Source: Azohydromonas lata NBRC 102462 (lineage in GTDB: Bacteria > Pseudomonadota > Gammaproteobacteria > Burkholderiales > Burkholderiaceae_C). Taken from it: 14,365 nt of DNA. Under the pieces are notes generated by a model that had not been told where the DNA came from, ran no database searches, and saw nothing but the letters and a program-made list of their open reading frames with translations. The position numbers and the translations under genes were made by a program. The stretch spans positions 1-14,365 of the forward strand of contig CAMCTE010000047.1 of the NCBI GenBank assembly GCA_945878385.1, in the 5' to 3' direction. Shown piece after piece: positions 1 to 6,994 of this stretch (positions are counted from its first letter, which is position 1; the number at the start of each line of letters is the position of its first letter).

Positions 1-477
1 GCTGTCGCGCAGCAGGGGCTGGCCTTGTTCATCGGTGGCCACAGCCGTGGTCAGGGCCACGCTGCGCCCACGCCCGCGGCGGGTCAGCGGGCGGCCCGCC
101 GCGGCCGCTGCGGCCAGGGCTGAGGTCACACCCGGCACCACCTCATAGGCCAGGCCGGCGGCCTCTACCGCTTCAATCTCTTCTTCCAAGCGGCCGAACA
201 CGCCGGCATCGCCACCCTTCAGGCGCACCACAGGCGCTTCGCGTTGTGCCCACTGCACGATCAGTGCGTTGATCTGGGCTTGTTTCGTGGAATCGCAGAA
301 ACCCCGCTTGCCCACATCGATCCAGCGCGCCTGCGCAGCAAGCTCGCGCAGTGCCGGGTCGGTCAGTGCGTCGAACAGCACGACACGGGCGCGCTGCAGG
401 CGTTGCAGGCCACGCAGGGTGATCAGGTCGGCCGCACCCGGGCCGGCGCTGACAAAGCTCACAGGCGGCAGGTTCAT
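1..477 (-). CDS. cobA: Uroporphyrinogen-III C-methyltransferase (SUMT), partial at 3' end
   Basis: S-adenosylmethionine-dependent methylation of uroporphyrinogen III to precorrin-2, the branch step to siroheme, the cofactor of the sulfite reductase encoded upstream. The first 159 residues are visible; the C-terminal part lies beyond the window start. Family motifs in order: SAGPGAADLITLRG at 10-23 (SAM-binding glycine loop), VVRLKGGDAGVFGR at 83-96, VVPGVTSALAAAAAAGRPLTRRG at about 113-135, then RSVALTTA. The protein begins directly with the methyltransferase domain, so it lacks the N-terminal dehydrogenase/ferrochelatase half of a full CysG; that activity must be encoded elsewhere. The Pro usual after GGD is Ala here (GGDAG), a branch-level variant. 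ATG at 477 lies 4 bp after the cysN stop with no clear Shine-Dalgarno, so translation is probably coupled. Last visible gene of the operon. The family is certain; a siroheme rather than cobalamin role is inferred from position. Confidence 0.93.
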   Translation of the reverse strand, partial: MNLPPVSFVSAGPGAADLITLRGLQRLQRARVVLFDALTDPALRELAAQARWIDVGKRGFCDSTKQAQINALIVQWAQREAPVVRLKGGDAGVFGRLEEEIEAVEAAGLAYEVVPGVTSALAAAAAAGRPLTRRGRGRSVALTTAVATDEQGQPLLRDS

Positions 478-481
478 GGCG

Positions 482-1870
482 TCACGCCGCCCGCACCAAC
501 AGCGCACCGCTGGTGCGGTTGGTCGCCGGGTCCACCACGATCAGCGCCCCGCCCACGCGGTTGGCCTGGTAGGGCGCCACCGGCAGCGCCTGCTGCGCGT
601 GCATCCGCACATGCCCAATCTCGTTGACGGCCAACTGATCCGCCGACACTTCGGCCAGCGAGTGGATGTCCAGCCGATGCTCGATGGCGGTGATGCGGGC
701 CTGCACCCAGCGGTGGCCGTGGCGCACCCAGTATTTGCGGCCCGGCACGGCCGGCTCGGTGTCCAGCCAGGCCAGCGTGGCGCTGAATTCCGCCACCGCA
801 GGTGCTGCCGACACCGCCTGCAGCCAGTCGCCGCGCGAAACATCCACCTGGCGGTCCAGCACCAAGCCAGCCGACTGCCCGGCCTCGCAGCCGTCCACCT
901 CACTGCCGGCATGGCGCACGGCGGCCACCACCGCCCCTTGCCCACTGGGAAACACCTGCACTTCATCGCCCGGCTTCACCCCGCCTTGGGCCACGCGGCC
1001 CCACAGCACGCGGTGCTGGTGGCCCACGCCGCCGGTCACGGTATCTCCACCCACTTCAGCGGCGCCTTCGTCTCGGGCCACATACTGCACCGGCATCAGC
1101 AGCGGCCCATCATGGGCCTCATCGCTGGCGGGCAGCGTTTCCAACAGTTGCAGCAAGGTAGGGCCGGCGTACCAGTTCCAGGCGGCCGAGGGTGTGGCCA
1201 CATTGTCCCCACGCAAGGCCGACACTGGCACGATGCCTTGAACGGTGATGCCCGCCTCGGCGGCGAAGGCCGTCAAGGCACGCGCCACGGCCGTGTAGGC
1301 CGCCTGTGCGCGCTCGGCCGGCACGGCATCGAGCTTGTTCACCGCAAACACGATGGACGGTACGCGCAACAGCCGCGCCAACAGGCTGTGGCGGCGGGTT
1401 TGCGGCAGCAGGCTCACCACATGAGCCTCTGATTGCAGCGCCGCTTCCGACACCTCCAATTTGGTGATGTCCACCAGCACCACCGCCGCATCACTGCCGG
1501 CCGCAGCCGTCACCATGTTGCGGGTGTACTGCTCGTGCCCGGGCGCGTCGGCAATGATGAATTTGCGCGTGGGCGTGGCGAAGTAGCGGTAGGCCACATC
1601 AATCGTGATGCCCTGTTCGCGCTCGGCTTCCAGTCCATCGGTCAGGAGCGACAAGTCAATCGGTGCCCCGGCCGCGCGCCGCTCCAGTGCATCCAACTGA
1701 TCGGCCAGGATGCCGCGCGAATCCAACAGCAGCCGCCCAATCAGCGTGCTCTTGCCGTCGTCCACGCTGCCGGCCGTGAGGAATCGAAGCGCCTTGTGCG
1801 CCACTTCTTCGCGTGCATCGTGGTGGCTCAGGCCTTGAGCCTGGGAAGCGAATTCAAGCGAAGCGTTCAT
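482..1870 (-). CDS. cysN: Sulfate adenylyltransferase large subunit (GTPase)
   Basis: Regulatory GTPase subunit of ATP sulfurylase. With CysD it uses GTP hydrolysis to drive formation of adenosine 5'-phosphosulfate (APS) from sulfate and ATP in the cytoplasm. The 462-residue product shows the EF-Tu-like G motifs in order: GSVDDGKST at 34-42 (P-loop), EREQGITIDVAYRYF at 83-97 (switch I), DAPGH at 108-112, NKLD at 178-181, followed by beta-barrel domains. The length is that of a stand-alone CysN; there is no C-terminal APS kinase (CysC/NodQ type), which agrees with the downstream use of APS rather than PAPS. The ATG overlaps the cysD stop by one base (TGATG), and an AAGGAAGGG Shine-Dalgarno lies inside the end of cysD. 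Second-to-last visible gene of the cys operon. Confidence 0.97.
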   Translation of the reverse strand: MNASLEFASQAQGLSHHDAREEVAHKALRFLTAGSVDDGKSTLIGRLLLDSRGILADQLDALERRAAGAPIDLSLLTDGLEAEREQGITIDVAYRYFATPTRKFIIADAPGHEQYTRNMVTAAAGSDAAVVLVDITKLEVSEAALQSEAHVVSLLPQTRRHSLLARLLRVPSIVFAVNKLDAVPAERAQAAYTAVARALTAFAAEAGITVQGIVPVSALRGDNVATPSAAWNWYAGPTLLQLLETLPASDEAHDGPLLMPVQYVARDEGAAEVGGDTVTGGVGHQHRVLWGRVAQGGVKPGDEVQVFPSGQGAVVAAVRHAGSEVDGCEAGQSAGLVLDRQVDVSRGDWLQAVSAAPAVAEFSATLAWLDTEPAVPGRKYWVRHGHRWVQARITAIEHRLDIHSLAEVSADQLAVNEIGHVRMHAQQALPVAPYQANRVGGALIVVDPATNRTSGALLVRAA

Positions 1871-2880
1871 CAGAAATACCCTTCCTTCTTGCGCCGCTCC
1901 ATCGAGGCGTCCGAGGTGCGGTCGTCCATGCGGGTGGCGCCGCGTTCACTCACCGTCACCTGCAGCGTCTCGGCCACGATGTCGGCCGTGCTGGCCGCAT
2001 TGCTCTCCACCGGGCAGGTGCAGGTCATGTCGCCCACGGTACGAAACCGCACCTGTACGCGCTCCACCACATCATCGGCCCCAGGCGGCGTCACGGCCGT
2101 CACCGGCACCAACAGGCCCTTGCGGCGGAACACTTCCCGCGGGTGCGCGTAATAGATGGCGGGCAGGGGAATGCGTTCGCGCTGGATGTAGAGCCACACA
2201 TCCAGTTCGGTCCAGTTGCTGATGGGGAAGGCCCGGAAGTGCTCGCCCGGCTTGATGCGCGTGTTGAACAGGCTCCACAGTTCGGGCCTTTGCTCCTTGG
2301 GCTGCCACTGCCCGAAGGCATCGCGGTGGCTGAAGATGCGCTCTTTGGCGCGCGCCTTCTCTTCATCGCGCCGCGCGCCGCCGATCATGCAGTCGAAGCG
2401 GTGTTCTTCGATGGTCTCCAGCAGCGTCACCGTTTGGTGCCCGTTGCGCGATTCCAGCGGATGCGTCAGGCGCACCGTGCCGCGCTGCATGGAATCTTCC
2501 AGGTGCCCCACCACCAGGCGCTCACCCATTTCGGCCACGCGCTCGTCGCGGAAGGCGATCACCTCGGGAAAGTTGTGGCCGGTGTCCACATGCACCAGCG
2601 GAAAAGGCAGGCGGCCGGCAAAGCGTGGGCGCTCTCCCGGCGCACTCAGGCGCCGCTTGAAGGCTTTTTCCGCCAAGTGCAGCACCACGCAGGAATCCTT
2701 GCCCGCGGAAAACAGCAGGGCAGGCCGCTCGAAGGCGCCTGCCACCTCGCGCAAGATGAAGAGGGCTTCCTCTTCCAAGGCGTCCAGGTGCCGGTCGTCC
2801 ACGCGTTGGGGATGGGGCTGGGCCTGGGCCTGGGCGCGGCGCGCGGCGTCGATGTTCAAGGGGGCATTCATATCGGTCAT
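1870..2880 (-). CDS. cysD: Sulfate adenylyltransferase small subunit
   Basis: Catalytic subunit of ATP sulfurylase; transfers the AMP moiety of ATP to sulfate with CysN. The product is 336 residues from ATG 2880. The PP-loop SAGKDS is at 58-63 (many relatives have SGGKDS), followed by HVDTGHNFPEV at 97-107, GGARRDEEKARAKERI at 167-182, FPISNWTELDVW at 218-229, and the C-terminal SMERRKKEGYF typical of the family. Relative to the E. coli protein there is an N-terminal extension of about 20 residues and a basic insertion around 75-90. The open frame extends far upstream, but that stretch overlaps cysH and looks like a shadow. An alternative ATG lies at 2871 (333 residues); neither start has a strong Shine-Dalgarno. 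The 55-bp gap to cysH is the longest inside this operon. Confidence 0.96.
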   Translation of the reverse strand: MTDMNAPLNIDAARRAQAQAQPHPQRVDDRHLDALEEEALFILREVAGAFERPALLFSAGKDSCVVLHLAEKAFKRRLSAPGERPRFAGRLPFPLVHVDTGHNFPEVIAFRDERVAEMGERLVVGHLEDSMQRGTVRLTHPLESRNGHQTVTLLETIEEHRFDCMIGGARRDEEKARAKERIFSHRDAFGQWQPKEQRPELWSLFNTRIKPGEHFRAFPISNWTELDVWLYIQRERIPLPAIYYAHPREVFRRKGLLVPVTAVTPPGADDVVERVQVRFRTVGDMTCTCPVESNAASTADIVAETLQVTVSERGATRMDDRTSDASMERRKKEGYF

Positions 2881-2935
2881 GTCCGGTTGATTCAGTGCGT
2901 CAGGCACTTCGGGCGCCGCAGGCAAAGCAGGCCCA

Positions 2936-3694
2936 TCAAGCGCCCTTGACGTGCAAGCCGCATTCCTTGGCCGCCTCGTCTTCCCACCACCAGCGACCGG
3001 CGCGGAAGGGCTCGCCCACGGCGATGGCGCGGGTGCAGGGTGCGCAGCCAATGCTGGGCATGAAGGCGTCGTGCAGTGGGTTGTGGGGCACGCGGTGGGT
3101 GGCGATGTAGTGCCACACATCGGCCCAACTCCAGTCCACCAGGGGGCTGACCTTGGTGCGGCCGTTGCCGTCGGGCTCAATGGCCTGCACTTGCCCGCGC
3201 GCATCGGATTGCTCGCGTCGCAGGCCGGTGATCCATGCGGTGCGCCCGGCCAACAGGCGTGAAAGCGGCTCCAACTTGCGTACGCCGCAGCAGGCCTTGC
3301 GAAGGGCGATGCTGTCGTACATCGCGCGCTCGCCATGCTCACGCACAAAATTCACCACGGCCTCTTGAGCCGGTTTGAAGAGATCCACCTTCAAGCCGTA
3401 ATGCGCCTGCATGCGGTCGATCAGCGCCACGGTTTCGGCGTGCAGCACACCGGTTTCCAGCGTGGCCACCGGCACATTCAAACCATGGCGGCGCAGCAGG
3501 TCCGTGATCACCATGTCCTCTGCGCCCAGGCTGGTGGCCTGAACCAAGGTGCCGGGGTGTTCAGCCTGTGCCTGCCGCAAAGCGGCCACCGCTGCGGCCA
3601 CCCGCTGGTCGTAGCCGGTCGTGTGCCGCGCATACAGCGCAATCGCCGATGCCGAGGCGGTGCCCGCGGGGTTCAACATCGACACCGCACTCAT
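2936..3694 (-). CDS. cysH: Adenylyl-sulfate (APS) reductase, [4Fe-4S] type
   Basis: Reduces APS to sulfite and AMP with thioredoxin-type reductant in assimilatory sulfate reduction. The 252-residue protein has the full cysteine set of the iron-sulfur APS reductase branch: Cys135-Cys136 (KACCGVRKLEPL), Cys217 and Cys220 (GCAPC) as cluster ligands, and the catalytic Cys245 in KECGLH near the C terminus. The PAPS-specific enterobacterial enzymes lack the CC/CxxC pairs, so APS is the predicted substrate, consistent with no cysC in the window. Other family landmarks are TSLGAEDMVI at 54-63, ETG at 80-82 and GLRREQS at 157-163. ATG 3694 overlaps the preceding stop as ATGA and follows a GGGAGG Shine-Dalgarno by about 4 bases. 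An in-frame ATG at 3679 is a less likely start. Confidence 0.97.
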   Translation of the reverse strand: MSAVSMLNPAGTASASAIALYARHTTGYDQRVAAAVAALRQAQAEHPGTLVQATSLGAEDMVITDLLRRHGLNVPVATLETGVLHAETVALIDRMQAHYGLKVDLFKPAQEAVVNFVREHGERAMYDSIALRKACCGVRKLEPLSRLLAGRTAWITGLRREQSDARGQVQAIEPDGNGRTKVSPLVDWSWADVWHYIATHRVPHNPLHDAFMPSIGCAPCTRAIAVGEPFRAGRWWWEDEAAKECGLHVKGA

Positions 3695-4182
3695 ACGGCC
3701 TCCCGTGCAAACAAAGGTCGGTGCTCCACCGCGTCACCCTGGTAGTGGCCTTCGAAGAAGCGCAGTGCGCGTTGCGCATCGTCCAGGCTTTGACCGGGCC
3801 GCAGCACCACCGCGTCCACGCCGCAGCGGTGCAGCAGCGGCAGCATGTCCACCACCACATCGCCGGTGGCCCGCACCTCGCCGCCGAAGGCCAGGCGCTG
3901 GCGCAGCACGCGGGCTTGGGTGTACGCGCGGCCATCCGTCCATTTGGGGAAGTACAGCGCCACCAGGGCCAGGCGCGGCAGGTCGGCCTGCAGGGCCTGC
4001 ACATCCACCGTGTTGGCCAGCATCACGCCCGTGCGCAGGCCCACCGGCCAGGTGTCACGCACCGCGTGCCACTGTTCCAGGCTCAGCAGTTGGCCCTCGC
4101 GCGGCAGGGGGTGGGGCGCGGGGCCGTCCTCGCCGCCCACGGTGCGCCAGGCGCGTTCGTGCAGGGTGTCGATGAATTTCAT
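3691..4182 (-). CDS. DUF934 family protein of the sulfite reductase operon
   Basis: Conserved protein of 163 residues, matching the DUF934 family that is repeatedly found next to cysI/cysH in proteobacteria. No catalytic activity is established to my knowledge. Visible signature: FPKWTDGRAYTQARVLRQ at 79-96, FGGEVRATGDVVVD at 99-112, then RCGVDAVVLRPG at 119-130. No signal peptide, membrane segment or cysteine cluster is seen (a single Cys at 120), so it is probably a soluble cytoplasmic protein. It overlaps cysI and cysH by ATGA junctions on both sides, and a GAGGAGG Shine-Dalgarno sits 7 bases before the ATG, so it should be made together with both enzymes. Position suggests an accessory role in sulfite reduction such as electron delivery or complex assembly; this is inference. 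Confidence 0.9.
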   Translation of the reverse strand: MKFIDTLHERAWRTVGGEDGPAPHPLPREGQLLSLEQWHAVRDTWPVGLRTGVMLANTVDVQALQADLPRLALVALYFPKWTDGRAYTQARVLRQRLAFGGEVRATGDVVVDMLPLLHRCGVDAVVLRPGQSLDDAQRALRFFEGHYQGDAVEHRPLFAREAV

Positions 4183-5918
4183 GCCGCGGCCTCCTCGGTG
4201 GTGTGCGTTGCACCTTCCACATGCCCACGCGCGGTGCTGCGGCGTACCGCGTTGGCCGCGGCCTTGAAGGGCTCCAGCCCCAGGCGGTGCAGGGCGTCGA
4301 TGAAGCGCTCGGCGGCCAGCCGGTTCGAGCGAAAGGTGTTGAGCACGGCCTCGATGGCATCCACCACTTCGTCGGCGGCAAATGAAGGCCCGATCACCTT
4401 ACCCGGCACCGGTGTGGGCGCCAGGGATGAACCATCCGAGCCACCCAGCGTCACCTGGTACCACTCGGCGCCGTCTTTGTCCACGCCCAATACGCCAATG
4501 TGGCCGCTGTGGTGGTGGCCGCAGGAATTGATGCAGCCGCTGATGTGCAGGTCGATGTCGCCCAGGTCGAAGACGGCGTCCAGGTCGTCGAAGCGCTCGG
4601 TGAGTTCGGCCGCAATCGGAATCGAGCGCGCATTGGCCAGAGCGCAGAAGTCCCCACCCGGGCAGGCGATCATGTCGGTCACCAGGCCAATGTTCGGTGT
4701 GGCGTAGCCCGCAGCACGAGCGGCTTCAAACACCGCCGGCAGGTCGCTCACACGCACCCAAGGCAGCAGCAGGTTCTGGTCGTGTGTCACGCGCAATTCA
4801 CCGCAGGAGTGGCGTTCGGCCAGTTCGGCCGCCAAGCGCATCTGCTGCGCCGTCACATCCCCCGGTGCCTGCCCCGCGCGCTTGACCGACAGCGTCACTG
4901 CGCGCCAGCCTGGCACCTGGTGCGCATGCACATTGCGCTGCAGCCACCGCTGGTAGGCGGTGGTCCCGCCGGTCGCGGTGGGGGTCGATTCCAGCTCCGC
5001 TTGCGCCACCACACCATCCGGCCGCACAAAGCTTGCCGCCACGCGGTCGAATTCGGCCTGGGTGATCAACTGCGCCTGGCCGTCGACATCTTCGTTCAAG
5101 ATGGCGTTGAATTCGGTGTTCACCGCATCGAAGAACTTTTGTCCTTCGGCCTTCACCAGTATCTTGATGCGCGCCTTGTAGGCGTTGTCGCGGCGGCCGA
5201 AGCGGTTGTACACCCGCACGATGGCCTCCAGGTACACCAGAATCTGTTGCCAGGGCACGAAAGCGTTGATCTCACTGGCGATGATGGGCGTGCGGCCCAT
5301 GCCGCCGCCCACCAGCACCCGAAAGCCCACGGCGCCTTGTGCATTGCGCTTCAACTCCAGGCCGATGTCGTGCCAGGCAGTCGCTGCGCGGTCCTCGCGC
5401 GCGCCGCTCACCGCAATCTTGAATTTGCGCGGCAGGAAGGCGAATTCCGGGTGCAGCGTGCTCCATTGGCGCAGGATCTCGCAGTAGGGCCGAGGGTCCA
5501 CCACTTCGTCTGCGGCCACGCCAGCCAGCGCGTCGCTGGTGATGTTGCGGATGCAGTTCCCGCTGGTCTGTATGCCGTGCATGTCCACCGCCGCCAGCAG
5601 GTCCATCACATCAGCGGCGCGGTTCAAGGCAATCCAGTTGAACTGCAGGTTCTGTCGCGTGGTGAAGTGGCCCCAGCCGCGGTCGAATTCATCGGCAATC
5701 AGCGCCAGTTGGCGCAGCTGCGCACTGCTGATGGCGCCATAGGGCACGGCCACCCGCAGCATCGGCGCGTGGCGCTGCACATACCAGCCGTTTTGCAGAC
5801 GCAGGGGGCGGAACTCCTCCTCGGGCAGGGTGCCGGCCAGGTGGCGCTGCAGTTGATCGCGGAATTGGGCGGCCCGTGCATGCACGAAGCGGCGGTCGAA
5901 TTCGGTGTAGCGGTACAT
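4179..5918 (-). CDS. cysI: Sulfite reductase hemoprotein (nitrite/sulfite reductase family)
   Basis: Six-electron reduction of sulfite to sulfide using coupled siroheme and a [4Fe-4S] cluster. The protein has 579 residues, as expected for the family. The cluster/siroheme motif is complete: Cys419 and Cys425 (CPGGDFC, C-x5-C) and Cys462 and Cys466 (GCINSC, C-x3-C). Ferredoxin-like half-domain features include HFTTRQNLQFNW at 84-95 and TSGNCIRN at 118-125. ATG 5918 (MYRYTEFDRRF) is chosen because upstream in-frame sequence overlaps the exporter gene and looks unrelated; the gap to that gene is 11 bp and a GAGG lies near its stop codon. No cysJ flavoprotein accompanies it, so the electron donor is unclear. 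Family alone cannot separate nitrite from sulfite reductase; the operon strongly favours sulfite. It overlaps DUF934 by ATGA. Confidence 0.95.
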   Translation of the reverse strand: MYRYTEFDRRFVHARAAQFRDQLQRHLAGTLPEEEFRPLRLQNGWYVQRHAPMLRVAVPYGAISSAQLRQLALIADEFDRGWGHFTTRQNLQFNWIALNRAADVMDLLAAVDMHGIQTSGNCIRNITSDALAGVAADEVVDPRPYCEILRQWSTLHPEFAFLPRKFKIAVSGAREDRAATAWHDIGLELKRNAQGAVGFRVLVGGGMGRTPIIASEINAFVPWQQILVYLEAIVRVYNRFGRRDNAYKARIKILVKAEGQKFFDAVNTEFNAILNEDVDGQAQLITQAEFDRVAASFVRPDGVVAQAELESTPTATGGTTAYQRWLQRNVHAHQVPGWRAVTLSVKRAGQAPGDVTAQQMRLAAELAERHSCGELRVTHDQNLLLPWVRVSDLPAVFEAARAAGYATPNIGLVTDMIACPGGDFCALANARSIPIAAELTERFDDLDAVFDLGDIDLHISGCINSCGHHHSGHIGVLGVDKDGAEWYQVTLGGSDGSSLAPTPVPGKVIGPSFAADEVVDAIEAVLNTFRSNRLAAERFIDALHRLGLEPFKAAANAVRRSTARGHVEGATHTTEEAAA

Positions 5919-5929
5919 GAAGCCCAGCC

Positions 5930-6919
5930 TCAGGCCAAAGCCTGATGAAGATTGAAAACACTGATCAGCGCGATGACGCTTCCCACCAAGGCCAGCAAGG
6001 TGCGGGTGTGCAGGCGCTGCGTGAGCCAGGCGGCAAAGGGCGCTGCGAACAGGCCACCGATCACCAGGCCAGCCACCGTGGGCCAGGGGCTTTCGCCCAC
6101 CAGCATGGCGAACACGCCTGCGCTCACGAAGGTGAGAAAGAACTCGGCCAGGTTCACCGAGCCGATGGTCATGCGCGGGTCTTGGCCTGTGCCCACCAGG
6201 GTGGTGGTGACCACCGGGCCCCAGCCACCGCCGCCCACCGCATCCAGGAAGCCACCGGCCAGGCCCAGCTTGGCCACATGGCGCGGCTCCTGCCGCGTGG
6301 CGCGCACTTGGCGCCAAATCTTGCTCACCACATACAAGCCCATCAACAGAAGGTAGGCCGCAATCCAGGGTTTGAGCGCCTTGCCGTCCACGCTGCTGAC
6401 CACATAGGCCCCTGCGGTGGCGCCCACCATGCCGGGCACCAACAGACGCAGAAAGAGGTCGCGGCGCACATTGCCGAATTTGATGTGCGCAATGCCCGAC
6501 ACCCCGGTGGTGAACACTTCAGCGATATGCACTGCGGCACTGGCCACCGCCGGGCTGGAGCCGGTGGCCAGCAGGAAACTGGTGGAAGTGATGCCGTAGG
6601 CCATGCCCAGGGCGCCGTCCACGGTTTGTGCCAGCAGCCCCACGGCCACGGCCGTCCAGAAAGCGCGGTTGTCCAGGGTTTGCACAATCACCTGCAGGCC
6701 GGTCTGCCCGTCGGTGCGGTTGAACAGCAGGGTGCTCAGCAGTACCGTTGCGCCGCTGAGCAGGAACACCACCGACCACAGGGCCACGCGCAGCACGCGC
6801 TGGTCCATCACGGCAGTGCGGGCGGCAGCGGTCACATGGGCTTCCACCGGCGGCAGGCCCAGGGCCTCGTGCTCGGCGTTGACCGGGTGGTCGCTGTAAT
6901 CTAGGTCGCGCAGCTTCAT
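5930..6919 (-). CDS. TauE/SafE (TSUP) family membrane protein, probable sulfite exporter
   Basis: Polytopic inner-membrane protein of 329 residues in the TauE/SafE transporter family, first gene of the cys operon. About eight or nine hydrophobic segments follow a 40-residue hydrophilic N terminus, the first at about 44-66. The internal duplication typical of the family is visible: GLLAQTVDGALGMAYG at 94-109 and GLAGGFLDAVGGGGWGP at 219-235 are equivalent turns in the two halves. Family members are linked to export or import of sulfite, sulfonates or related organosulfur anions. As leader of an operon that makes sulfite, export of excess sulfite is a reasonable guess, but substrate and direction cannot be read from sequence. 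ATG 6919 has no clear Shine-Dalgarno; Met38 (6808) is a possible alternative start. Confidence 0.9.
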   Translation of the reverse strand: MKLRDLDYSDHPVNAEHEALGLPPVEAHVTAAARTAVMDQRVLRVALWSVVFLLSGATVLLSTLLFNRTDGQTGLQVIVQTLDNRAFWTAVAVGLLAQTVDGALGMAYGITSTSFLLATGSSPAVASAAVHIAEVFTTGVSGIAHIKFGNVRRDLFLRLLVPGMVGATAGAYVVSSVDGKALKPWIAAYLLLMGLYVVSKIWRQVRATRQEPRHVAKLGLAGGFLDAVGGGGWGPVVTTTLVGTGQDPRMTIGSVNLAEFFLTFVSAGVFAMLVGESPWPTVAGLVIGGLFAAPFAAWLTQRLHTRTLLALVGSVIALISVFNLHQALA

Positions 6920-6942
6920 GGAGCCGCGTATGCTAGGAATCC

Positions 6943-6948
6943 ATCATA
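6943..6948 (-). promoter_or_regulatory. Possible -10 element of the cys operon
   Basis: On the minus strand the hexamer TATGAT (one mismatch to TATAAT) lies 24 bases before the exporter ATG, inside the AT-rich intergenic region. No good -35 hexamer is present at 16-18 bp, as would suit an activator-dependent promoter; cys promoters are classically activated by the LysR-type protein CysB. The assignment is inference from position and composition. Confidence 0.35.
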
Positions 6949-6980
6949 TATTTGAGAACCATATTTAAGTGGTTTCTTAA
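6948..6980. promoter_or_regulatory. AT-rich divergent regulatory region with repeats
   Basis: The 64 bases from 6931 to 6994 contain 18 G/C (about 28%) in an otherwise strongly GC-rich window. Two ATATTT copies start 13 bp apart (6948 and 6961), and AACCA at 6957-6961 pairs with TGGTT at 6970-6974 as an inverted repeat with an 8-bp spacer. On the plus strand TTGAGA at 6952-6957 could act as -35 for the lipoprotein gene, with a poor -10 (CTTAAT, 6976-6981). The position between two divergent genes and the dyad fit binding of a LysR-type regulator such as CysB, but I cannot match a defined consensus. Confidence 0.4.
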
Positions 6981-6994
6981 TAACATTTGGAAAT

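Noticed and set aside
2881..2935. GC-rich repeat (GCAGGC twice, 3 bp apart) in the cysH-cysD gap as an attenuator or terminator
   Set aside because: The copies are direct rather than inverted, the possible stem is only about 4 bp, and no T-run follows; operon continuity is more likely.
2881..3348. Upstream extension of cysD in the same frame (to 492 codons)
   Set aside because: It overlaps cysH completely and shows no CysD similarity; the family N terminus starts near 2880.
5919..6317. Upstream extension of cysI in the same frame (to 712 codons)
   Set aside because: It lies inside the exporter gene and is low-complexity; the conserved cysI start MYRYTEFDRRF is at 5918.
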